Assembly: GCA_017555905.1 (NCBI GenBank)
Contig: JAFZFP010000012.1
Coordinates: 93,698-152,547, forward strand
Length of the DNA stretch: 58,850 bases
Direction of reading: 5' to 3'
From: Alistipes sp.
GTDB lineage: Bacteria > Bacteroidota > Bacteroidia > Bacteroidales > Rikenellaceae
The notes beneath the pieces are model-generated. The model was not told the origin of the DNA, made no database searches, and saw only the letters and a list, made by a program, of their open reading frames with translations. A program made the position numbers and the translations under genes. Shown here in pieces: positions 52,621 through 58,850 of the stretch (position 1 is the first letter of the stretch; every line of letters begins with the position of its first letter).

Positions 52621-53034
52621 ATGGGCAGTATCCAACATAGGGGCGTCGTCGAGAACGTCGGCAAGGATCGCGTAGTTGTCGTGGTGGAGCAACAGTCGGC
52701 TTGTGCTGGTTGCCACGCCCAAGGGGTATGTAGCCAGAAGGGCGAGCGTCGCTCAATAGAGGTTGTTACCTCGGATGCCAAGAGTTATAGCGTGGGCGAC
52801 AAGGTTGTCGTAGCGCTGCTAAATAGAGGAATGGCACTCTCCTCGGTAGTGATGGGCTACCTCCTACCCTTAGTAGTGCTCCTGGTCACACTCCTTACAC
52901 TCAAGGCTATAGGCTTGGAGGACGGAGTGGTGGCACTCAGTGCAATAGGTGCCGTAGCACTCTACTACCTATTGCTCTACATTTTGCGAAGAGAGATAGA
53001 AAAAAAGATAGAATTTACAATTTTCAAAGAGTAA
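52621..53034 (+). CDS. rseC: RseC/SoxR-reducing system family protein
   Basis: 137 residues. A Cys-containing N-terminal part (SACAGCHAQGVCSQKGERRSI, about 30-50) is followed by two membrane spans (about 76-98 and 104-123). RseC proteins usually accompany Rnf or Rsx complexes, which pass electrons to redox sensors such as SoxR; here it is the first gene of the rnf operon. The TAA overlaps the ATG of rnfB by one base (TAATG), so translation is coupled. Confidence 0.9.
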   Translation: MGSIQHRGVVENVGKDRVVVVVEQQSACAGCHAQGVCSQKGERRSIEVVTSDAKSYSVGDKVVVALLNRGMALSSVVMGYLLPLVVLLVTLLTLKAIGLEDGVVALSAIGAVALYYLLLYILRREIEKKIEFTIFKE

Positions 53035-53894
53035 TGAACACTTTAGTATTGACAGTCCTTACACTCGGAGTATTGGGTATCCTTCTGGCTGTCATCTTGT
53101 ATTTCGTTGCACAGAGATTCAAGGTCGAGGAGGATCCACGTATTGACGATGTTGAGAAGATGTTGCCTGGAGCGAATTGCGGTGGCTGCGGCTTTGCTGG
53201 TTGCCGTGCTATGTCCGAGGCTTTGGTGTCGCGCGACAACATAGAGTCGCTCTTCTGCCCCGTGGCAGGTGGCGATGCTATGAAGAGCATAGCGAACTTC
53301 TTGGGCAAGGTAGCCCCAGAGAAGACCCCTATGGTTGCTACTATGCGCTGTGGCGGTAGTTGCGACAAGCGCCCCAAGGTAAACCACTACGACGGTGCGT
53401 TGAACTGCGCCGTGGTTAATACCTTCTATGTGGGTGAGACTGCTTGTGCCTTCGGCTGTATCGGCTATGGCGACTGTGTCAATGCCTGCAAGTTCGGTGC
53501 GCTCAAGGTGAATACCGAGACTGGCTTAGTGGAGGTGGATGCCGACAAGTGTACCGCGTGTGGTGCTTGTGTCAAGGCCTGCCCTAAGGGTCTTTTTGAG
53601 TTGCGCAAGAAGTGGCCAAAGAATCGCGCTATCTACGTGGCATGTCGCTCGAAGAATCGTGGTGCTGTGGTTATGAAGGCTTGCAAGAGCGGTTGTATTG
53701 GTTGTGGCAAGTGCCAGAAGGTATGTGCCTTCGATGCTATCACCATCGACAACTTCTTAGCATATATCGACCCTGAGAAGTGCAAACTCTGTCGCAAGTG
53801 TGTAAACGAGTGTCCTACGGGTGCTATCCATATCGAGAATATGGAGCGACTCCCCAAAGAGCCTAAGCCCACAAAGCCTGAGGCAGAAAAATAA
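53034..53894 (+). CDS. rnfB: Rnf electron transport complex subunit B
   Basis: 286 residues. An N-terminal membrane anchor (about 4-25) is followed by the 4Fe-4S (Fes) domain ANCGGCGFAGCRAMSEAL with a later Cys in SLFCPVAGG, then three ferredoxin-like repeats: CTACGACVKACP, CIGCGKCQKVCAF and CKLCRKCVNECP. A Cys-rich middle section (MRCGGSCDKRPK; GALNCAVVNTFY; ACAFGCIGYGDCVNACKFGAL) is typical of the longer RnfB form. It shuttles electrons from ferredoxin to the membrane part. Coupled to rseC; rnfC starts 10 bases later. Confidence 0.97.
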   Translation: MNTLVLTVLTLGVLGILLAVILYFVAQRFKVEEDPRIDDVEKMLPGANCGGCGFAGCRAMSEALVSRDNIESLFCPVAGGDAMKSIANFLGKVAPEKTPMVATMRCGGSCDKRPKVNHYDGALNCAVVNTFYVGETACAFGCIGYGDCVNACKFGALKVNTETGLVEVDADKCTACGACVKACPKGLFELRKKWPKNRAIYVACRSKNRGAVVMKACKSGCIGCGKCQKVCAFDAITIDNFLAYIDPEKCKLCRKCVNECPTGAIHIENMERLPKEPKPTKPEAEK

Positions 53895-53903
53895 GAGCAT
53901 CGT

Positions 53904-55262
53904 ATGAGAATGAGAACATTTCCTATAGGCGGTATCCATCCGTCGGATAATAAAGAGTGGAGCAAGGGTCAGGCTATCGAGGTACTCGACCTTCCTAACG
54001 AGGTCTATGTACCTATGATTCAGCACATCGGCGCTCCTGCAACTCCAGTAGTACAGAAAGGCGACAAGGTCGTAACGGGCCAAATCATCGGCCAGTCAAT
54101 GGGCTTTGTATCGGCAAATATACACTCCCCAATTTCAGGTGTTGTGACCTCCGTAGATGCCTATCCCAATGGTCAGGGCCAGCGCCGTATGATGGTTGTC
54201 ATCAAGCGCGAGGGTGATGAGTGGCTTGAGGAGATCGACCGCACTACAACACTCAAGCGCGAGTGTAGCCTCAGCCCCGAGGAGATTATTGCAAAGATTA
54301 AGAACGCTGGTATCGTAGGTCTCGGTGGTGCGCAGTTCCCTACCCACGTGAAGCTCACCATCCCCGATGGTCAGAAGGCCGAGGTGTTGGTAATCAATGG
54401 TGTAGAGTGTGAGCCATACCTCACTTCGGACTACCGCAATATGGTCGAGCGCGCAGAGATGGCGCTCATTGGCATCGAGATAATTATGCGAGCCTTGCAG
54501 GTTCAGCACGCCGTGATTGGTATCGAGAACAACAAGCCAGATGCTATCGAGCATATCAACGCTATCATCGCCCGCGACAACTATCGTGGCATCGAGGTTA
54601 TGCCACTCAAGATGCGTTACCCACAGGGTGGTGAGAAGCAACTCATCGCTGCTGTGACAGGCCGTCAGGTACCACCTCCACCAGCCCTCCCAATCTCGGT
54701 AGGCGCTGTGGTATGCAACATATCGTCGGCTATCGCTGTCTACGAGGCTGTTCAGAAGAATAAACCACTCATCGAGCGTGTCGTTACCATCACAGGTAAG
54801 GGGATGAAGTCTACCCACAACTTCCTCACACGCTTTGGTACTCCACTCAACGTACTCCTTGAGCGCGCTGGAGGCCTCCCCGAGGGTGATGTTAAGTTGC
54901 TCAATGGTGGCCCTATGATGGGTCGCTCGATTGTTGAGACCTCGGCCCCTATCATCAAGGGTTGCTCGGGTATCACCGTGCTTAGTGGTGCTGAGGCTGC
55001 CCGAGGCAAGGAGATCGCTTGTATCAAGTGTGGACGCTGTGTCGAGGCCTGCCCTATGGGTCTTGAGCCCTACTTGCTCTCGAAAGTTGCACGCCTACAG
55101 AAGTGGGACGTTGCCGAGGAGCATAACACAGTGGATTGCATCGAGTGCGGCTGCTGCTCATACAGCTGTCCTTCGAACCTCCCACTGCTCGACTACATCC
55201 GCATCGGCAAGCAGACCGTAATGACAAACATACGCGCACGCGCGGCCGCAAATAAGAAATAA
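53904..55262 (+). CDS. rnfC: Rnf electron transport complex subunit C
   Basis: 452 residues. It begins MRTFPIGGIHPSDNK (an internal ATG two codons on is an equal start candidate), then the biotin-like barrel SANIHSPISGVVTSVD, the NADH/FMN-binding region GIVGLGGAQFPTHVKL and EVLVINGVECEPYLTSDYRNM, and two 4Fe-4S motifs near the C-terminus: CIKCGRCVEACP and CIECGCCSYSCP. RnfC is the peripheral subunit that oxidises or reduces NAD(H). Part of the rnfBCDGEA operon. Confidence 0.97.
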   Translation: MRMRTFPIGGIHPSDNKEWSKGQAIEVLDLPNEVYVPMIQHIGAPATPVVQKGDKVVTGQIIGQSMGFVSANIHSPISGVVTSVDAYPNGQGQRRMMVVIKREGDEWLEEIDRTTTLKRECSLSPEEIIAKIKNAGIVGLGGAQFPTHVKLTIPDGQKAEVLVINGVECEPYLTSDYRNMVERAEMALIGIEIIMRALQVQHAVIGIENNKPDAIEHINAIIARDNYRGIEVMPLKMRYPQGGEKQLIAAVTGRQVPPPPALPISVGAVVCNISSAIAVYEAVQKNKPLIERVVTITGKGMKSTHNFLTRFGTPLNVLLERAGGLPEGDVKLLNGGPMMGRSIVETSAPIIKGCSGITVLSGAEAARGKEIACIKCGRCVEACPMGLEPYLLSKVARLQKWDVAEEHNTVDCIECGCCSYSCPSNLPLLDYIRIGKQTVMTNIRARAAANKK

Positions 55263-55287
55263 GATAACAAAAGGCTTTATATAATAT

Positions 55288-56238
55288 ATGGCAACCAGAC
55301 TTTTTGCTTCACCCTCGCCACATATACACTCAGCCGATAATACACGACGTATTATGGGTGATGTGGTGTTGGCGCTAATCCCCGCCCTCGCCGTTTCTAC
55401 CTACGTCTTGGGCCTCAGAGTGCTCTTCGTTACTTTTGTGGCGGTGGCAAGTTGCGTACTCTTCGAGTACTTCATCTCTCGTCTCTTCCTTAAGCGTAAG
55501 GCTACCATTGGTGACCTCTCGGCAGTTGTTACGGGCGTATTGCTCGCCTTCAACCTCCCCGTAGGTATTCCTTGGTGGATTGTCGTTATCGGTGCGCTCG
55601 TTGCTATCGGCATCGGCAAGATGACCTTCGGAGGCTTGGGATGCAACCCCTTCAACCCCGCACTTACAGGCCGTATCTTCCTGCTCATAGCATACCCTGT
55701 GGAGATGACCGACTGGACAACGGGAGTACCCGATGCCCTCTCAGGCTCTACGATGCTCCCTGCGGTGAAGTATCACCTCACCTCTTTGGCCGATGTGAAC
55801 TTCGCACACCTCTTCGGTGGTGTTATGAATGGCTCTATGGGTGAGATCTCTGCCGTAGCACTCTTGGTGGGCGGTATCTACTTGCTTGTGCGCAAGGTTA
55901 TCTCTTGGCATATCCCCGTTGCTGTTCTCGGCACTATGGCACTCTTCGCCTTTGCTACAGCCATTGGTCAGGGCGATTTGATGTGGCAGTTGCCACTCTT
56001 CCACCTTATGGCCGGTGGCGCTATGCTTGGTGCAATCTTTATGGCTACCGACTACTCGACATCTCCTATGACACATAAGGGTATGCTCATCTACGGTGTG
56101 GGCATAGGTGTTATTACTATGGTGATTCGTCTTTGGGGTGCCTACCCTGAGGGTATGTCGTTCGCTATATTCATTATGAATGCAGCAACGCCTCTTATCA
56201 ACAAGTATTGTCGTCCTAAACGCTTCGGCACTAAATAG
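55288..56238 (+). CDS. rnfD: Rnf electron transport complex subunit D
   Basis: 316 residues with about eight to ten membrane spans. The start FASPSPHIHSADNTRRIMGDVVLALIPAL and the block LGCNPFNPALTGRIFLL are family signatures. The covalent flavin site is in the ALSGSTMLPAVKYHL segment (about 151-165), where a Thr or Ser carries FMN through phosphodiester linkage. It is the membrane flavin subunit that couples electron flow to ion movement. It is followed by rnfG after 9 bases. Confidence 0.96.
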   Translation: MATRLFASPSPHIHSADNTRRIMGDVVLALIPALAVSTYVLGLRVLFVTFVAVASCVLFEYFISRLFLKRKATIGDLSAVVTGVLLAFNLPVGIPWWIVVIGALVAIGIGKMTFGGLGCNPFNPALTGRIFLLIAYPVEMTDWTTGVPDALSGSTMLPAVKYHLTSLADVNFAHLFGGVMNGSMGEISAVALLVGGIYLLVRKVISWHIPVAVLGTMALFAFATAIGQGDLMWQLPLFHLMAGGAMLGAIFMATDYSTSPMTHKGMLIYGVGIGVITMVIRLWGAYPEGMSFAIFIMNAATPLINKYCRPKRFGTK

Positions 56239-56247
56239 TTATAGCGT

Positions 56248-56955
56248 ATGAAGAGTTCACTAAAAAATATGGTAGTGGTGCTATTCATCATCACCACCGT
56301 CTCAGCACTCCTTGTGGCTTTAGTAAATAATATGACCAAGGAGGCCATCGCTCTGAGCAACCAGCAGACCAAGGATGCCGCAAAATATAAGGTGTTAAGC
56401 ACCACCTCCGAGGAGGCATATATTCTCTGCGACACCACACGCCTCATTGGCGACTTCGCCATCAACGTAAGCACCGTGGCCAAGAAGAGCGACAATGCCA
56501 TTGTGGGCTATGCTGTCGAGACCCCAAGCATCACCAAGAGTGGCTATACCGATCGCATTATCCTTATGGTGGGCTTCTTGGAGGAGGGTGACGACGCCAT
56601 CATCAACCACGTCGAGGTACTCTCACAGAAGGAGACCCCAGGCTTGGGTGCTAATATGACTAAGCCAGGCAACAGCCTCGAGCAGAGCGTCTTTGGCAAG
56701 AGCGCCTCTACACTCAAGTTCAGCGTAACGAAGGAGGGAGGCTCATTCGACGCCCTCACAGGCTCAACCATCTCGTCACGTGCATACGCCAATGCCGTGG
56801 AGAGCGCCTACGCTGGCTACCTCTGGGCAAAGGGCCGCCTTGCAACAGAGAACGAGAACGCAAACGATACCGCTTCGGGAGCATCGCTCACGGAGTATAA
56901 CAATCCAACCGAGTCGGAGCCAGAGGCTCAGAAAGGAGAGGTAGAAAATGAGTAA
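56248..56955 (+). CDS. rnfG: Rnf electron transport complex subunit G
   Basis: 235 residues. One N-terminal membrane span (about 7-27; MVVVLFIITTVSALLVALVNN) anchors a periplasmic FMN-binding domain with FDALTGSTISSRAYANAVESAY near 168-189; the Thr in TGSTISS is the expected covalent flavin site. The tail is acidic and low complexity. The stop overlaps the start of rnfE by 8 bases, which implies coupled translation. Confidence 0.96.
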   Translation: MKSSLKNMVVVLFIITTVSALLVALVNNMTKEAIALSNQQTKDAAKYKVLSTTSEEAYILCDTTRLIGDFAINVSTVAKKSDNAIVGYAVETPSITKSGYTDRIILMVGFLEEGDDAIINHVEVLSQKETPGLGANMTKPGNSLEQSVFGKSASTLKFSVTKEGGSFDALTGSTISSRAYANAVESAYAGYLWAKGRLATENENANDTASGASLTEYNNPTESEPEAQKGEVENE

Positions 56956-57529
56956 GTTGCAGATTATCAGCAAGGGAATCCTCAAGGAAAACCCTACATT
57001 CGTACTTATCTTGGGTATGTGTCCTACGCTCGGTGTTACATCATCGGCAATCAATGGTATGGGTATGGGCGTTGCCACTATGGCAGTTTTGATTATGTCG
57101 AATATCGTTATCTCGCTCATCAAGAATGTCATTCCAGATAAGGTGCGCATCCCAGCATTCATCGTTGTCATCGCATCGTTTGTGACTATGATCGAGATGC
57201 TTATGCAGGCCTACGTGCCATCACTCTACGCATCGTTGGGTGTATTCATCCCACTTATCGTTGTGAACTGCATCATCTTGGGACGTGCCGAGGCCTTCGC
57301 TTCGAAGAATGGTGTCTTGGACTCTGCCCTTGATGGTATCGGCATCGGCTTGGGCTTCACCCTCTCACTCACGGCTATCGGTGCTGTGCGTGAGGTGTTA
57401 GGCGCAGGCTCTATCTTTGGCTTCACCTTCGCCGAGGGTGTTATGCCACTGCTCTTCATCCTTGCACCTGGAGGTTTCCTCGTGTTGGGCTACTTGATGG
57501 TATTGTTTAACCGTGTTGCAAAACGCTAA
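56948..57529 (+). CDS. rnfE: Rnf electron transport complex subunit E
   Basis: 193 residues with about six membrane spans. Family blocks are GILKENPTFVLILGMCPTLGVTSSAINGMGMG (with the conserved Cys of the membrane Fe-S site), VIPDKVRIPAFIVVIASFVTMIEMLMQAY, FIPLIVVNCIILGRAEAFA and GIGLGFTLSLTAIGAVREVLGAG. RnfE pairs with RnfA in opposite topology to form the central electron path. The gene overlaps rnfG and is 15 bases from rnfA. Confidence 0.97.
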   Translation: MSKLQIISKGILKENPTFVLILGMCPTLGVTSSAINGMGMGVATMAVLIMSNIVISLIKNVIPDKVRIPAFIVVIASFVTMIEMLMQAYVPSLYASLGVFIPLIVVNCIILGRAEAFASKNGVLDSALDGIGIGLGFTLSLTAIGAVREVLGAGSIFGFTFAEGVMPLLFILAPGGFLVLGYLMVLFNRVAKR

Positions 57530-57544
57530 TAAAACGTGTATATT

Positions 57545-58204
57545 ATGAATCTACTTATAGCAGATAATATATCGAACGAGGTACTTAATGGCTTTGCCAC
57601 GGGCGAGGTCAGCGTTCAGGCTATCACCCTCTTTGCCGTTATCATCGGAGCAATCTTCGTAAACAATGTAGTACTTTCGCAGTTCTTAGGTATCTGTCCC
57701 TTCCTGGGAGTATCCTCTAAGGTTGAGACCTCTCTGGGTATGGGTATGGCCGTTACCTTCGTTATGGCACTCTCATCTATTGTTACGTGGTGCCTGCAAA
57801 ACTTCGTACTTGTACCTTTCGGCATCGAGTATATGCAGACCATCACCTTCATCCTCGTCATCGCTGCCTTGGTACAGATGGTGGAGATCGTATTGAAGAA
57901 GGTGTCGCCAGCCCTGTATCAGGCTTTGGGTATCTTCCTCCCACTTATCACTACTAACTGTGCTGTGCTTGGTGTTGCAATTATCGCTGTGCAGAAGGAT
58001 TTCGACCTCCTCACTACGGTTATCTACTCCGTTGCTACGGCTGTGGGCTTCGCCTTGGCCTTGGTTCTCTTCGCTGGTATCCGCGAGCGCTTGGAGATCG
58101 AGGATACACCCGAGGCTATGCGTGGAGTACCTATCGCCTTGGTCACCGCAGGATTGCTGGCTATGGCATTTATGGGCTTCGCTAACGTAGTTCCACTACC
58201 CTAA
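57545..58204 (+). CDS. rnfA: Rnf electron transport complex subunit A
   Basis: 219 residues from the ATG at 57545; a GTG three codons earlier is possible. About six membrane spans with IFVNNVVLSQFLGICPFLGVSS (conserved Cys, partner of the RnfE Cys), QTITFILVIAALVQMVEIVLKK, IFLPLITTNCAVLGVA and VGFALALVLFAGIRERLE. An extra N-terminal segment of about 25 residues precedes the usual first span. The last gene of the cluster, followed by a strong terminator. Confidence 0.97.
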   Translation: MNLLIADNISNEVLNGFATGEVSVQAITLFAVIIGAIFVNNVVLSQFLGICPFLGVSSKVETSLGMGMAVTFVMALSSIVTWCLQNFVLVPFGIEYMQTITFILVIAALVQMVEIVLKKVSPALYQALGIFLPLITTNCAVLGVAIIAVQKDFDLLTTVIYSVATAVGFALALVLFAGIRERLEIEDTPEAMRGVPIALVTAGLLAMAFMGFANVVPLP

Positions 58205-58244
58205 GCGACTGATACATAGGATATCACCAACAGATAAAAACGTT

Positions 58245-58273
58245 AGAGGAGGGCATCACCCTCCTCTTTTTAT
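58245..58273 (+). terminator. Terminator of the rnf operon
   Basis: AGAGGAGGG (58245-58253) pairs perfectly with CCCTCCTCT (58259-58267), followed by TTTTATT. Confidence 0.9.
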
Positions 58274-58325
58274 TTGCACACATAGAGCGTAATAGCCTGC
58301 TTGACTACGCAAGGCTCCGCCTCAC

Positions 58326-58412
58326 CCCCTCCTTAAACTCCCTAATCTCCTTATACTTTACAATTACTCTAAATTCCCTAATCACCTCAAACTCCCCCTC
58401 TCTTGCTCCTCT
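58326..58412. repeat. Intergenic CTCCCTAA-type repeat, copy 3 (degenerate)
   Basis: The 567-base gap 58205-58771 has no gene. It holds the rnf terminator, this array of CTCCTTAAACTCCCTAA- and CTAAATTCCCTAA-like units resembling the right half of copies 1 and 2, a GGAGC/GCTCC hairpin (58533-58567), a CCCCTCCTT/AAGGAGGGG hairpin after nine C residues (58585-58607), and two GCCGAA/TTCGGC hairpins, of which the second is the rRNA terminator. Confidence 0.5.
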
Positions 58413-58740
58413 TGATTTTTGCAGAGAGCGTCTCAGATATCGCGCATAGCGAAGCGATGATGATTAGGATAGTAGCAGGGCTACAGCCTAAGCTCCTGAG
58501 CGAGTCTTGTGCGATAGGTGAGGCGCTATATGCAAAAAGAAAAGGAGCAAATCTCGCGATCGGCTCCTACTATGGATTGCCCCCCCCCTCCTTTTCATAA
58601 GGAGGGGGAACGGGGGTGGATTGTAAATATAATTGGCGGCTCTGGCCGACTCTTTAAGCCGAAACCAGGGTTCGGCTAAACTCCCTCCGTAACACCTTCT
58701 CACGCCAATCATCTACTCAACACACCATTCACATAGCAAC

Positions 58741-58771
58741 AAAAAAAAGCCGAACCCTAAGGATTCGGCTT
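58741..58771 (-). terminator. Terminator of the rRNA operon
   Basis: AAGCCGAA-CC and GG-A-TTCGGCTT pair around CTAA; on the minus strand the hairpin is followed by a run of T. It begins directly after the 5S rRNA. Confidence 0.85.
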
Positions 58772-58772
58772 G

Positions 58773-58850
58773 AAGAGGCGGCTACCTACTCTCCCACCTA
58801 AATAGGCAGTACCATCGGCGTAAGTGAGCTTAACTTCTCTGTTCGGAATG
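58773..58850 (-). rRNA. rrf: 5S ribosomal RNA, 3' part
   Basis: On the minus strand the edge of the window enters CATTCCGAACAGAGAAGTTAAG, then TACGCCGATGGTACTGC and GGGAGAGTAGGTAGCCGCC, the conserved 5S loop B to 3' end sequence. The 5' part of the 5S gene and presumably the 23S and 16S genes lie beyond the window. The 3' boundary is accurate within a few bases. Confidence 0.95.

Noticed and set aside
58488-58712. Short Arg/Ser-rich frame before the 5S rRNA
   Set aside because: It translates repeats and hairpins in a gene-free stretch and has no start signal or codon bias.

Overview
The window looks like a chromosomal stretch of a member of the Bacteroidales, most likely an Alistipes-like Rikenellaceae (inference; no marker here fixes the genus). 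The reasons are: repeated promoter boxes of the Bacteroidetes form TAnnTTTG, often with a TTG/TTTG element 19-20 bases upstream; few Shine-Dalgarno sequences; and families typical of the phylum (DUF4954, a BACON-domain lipoprotein, the debranching enzyme/GT4/GH57 glycogen cluster, a full Rnf complex with RseC). An aminofutalosine synthase domain suggests menaquinone is made by the futalosine route. Nearly all genes are core functions. There is no phage, classical transposon, toxin system or CRISPR array.

Layout. 1-5.2 kb: end of a gene (possibly lptC), a CNNM/CorC transporter, a PpiD-like periplasmic foldase, a PfkB kinase and a small acidic lipoprotein. 5.2-12.8 kb (minus): tgt, an LptF/LptG permease, an unusual in-frame MqnE-PASTA fusion, an RluD-type pseudouridine synthase and a YgiQ radical SAM protein. 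12.8-14.4 kb: a RepA-like ATPase gene bracketed by a near-perfect 54-bp inverted repeat built from TGTGACA units; this is the most unusual object here. 14.4-21.2 kb (plus): glycosyltransferase, ECF sigma factor, rsmG, DUF4954 protein, trxB, rnz and an rRNA/tRNA methyltransferase. 21.2-25.4 kb (minus): pdxA, a small membrane protein, thrS and infC (no ATG start). 25.5-28.4 kb (minus): a LuxE-like enzyme coupled to a LicD-glycosyltransferase fusion.

28.4-38.2 kb: BACON lipoprotein, rplS, tRNA-Gln(CTG, minus), nucleoside permease, rarA, groES-groEL, a hypothetical protein, and DUF177-rpmF-plsX. 38.2-42.9 kb (minus): glycogen/alpha-glucan cluster. 43-50.6 kb: hemW, serine dehydratase, YtxH plus a membrane partner, a SLOG/DUF1273 protein, a porin next to a YeiH-type exporter, a low-molecular-weight tyrosine phosphatase and a secreted thioredoxin-like protein. 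50.7-58.3 kb (plus): nadE, a YqaE/Pmp3 peptide, rseC and rnfBCDGEA. The window ends inside a 5S rRNA on the minus strand with its terminator.

Several intergenic spaces share short palindromic repeats, and many operons end in clear hairpin terminators, often bidirectional between convergent genes. Gene calls rest on recognised motifs and family architecture; promoter calls rest on the Bacteroidetes consensus. No searches were run.
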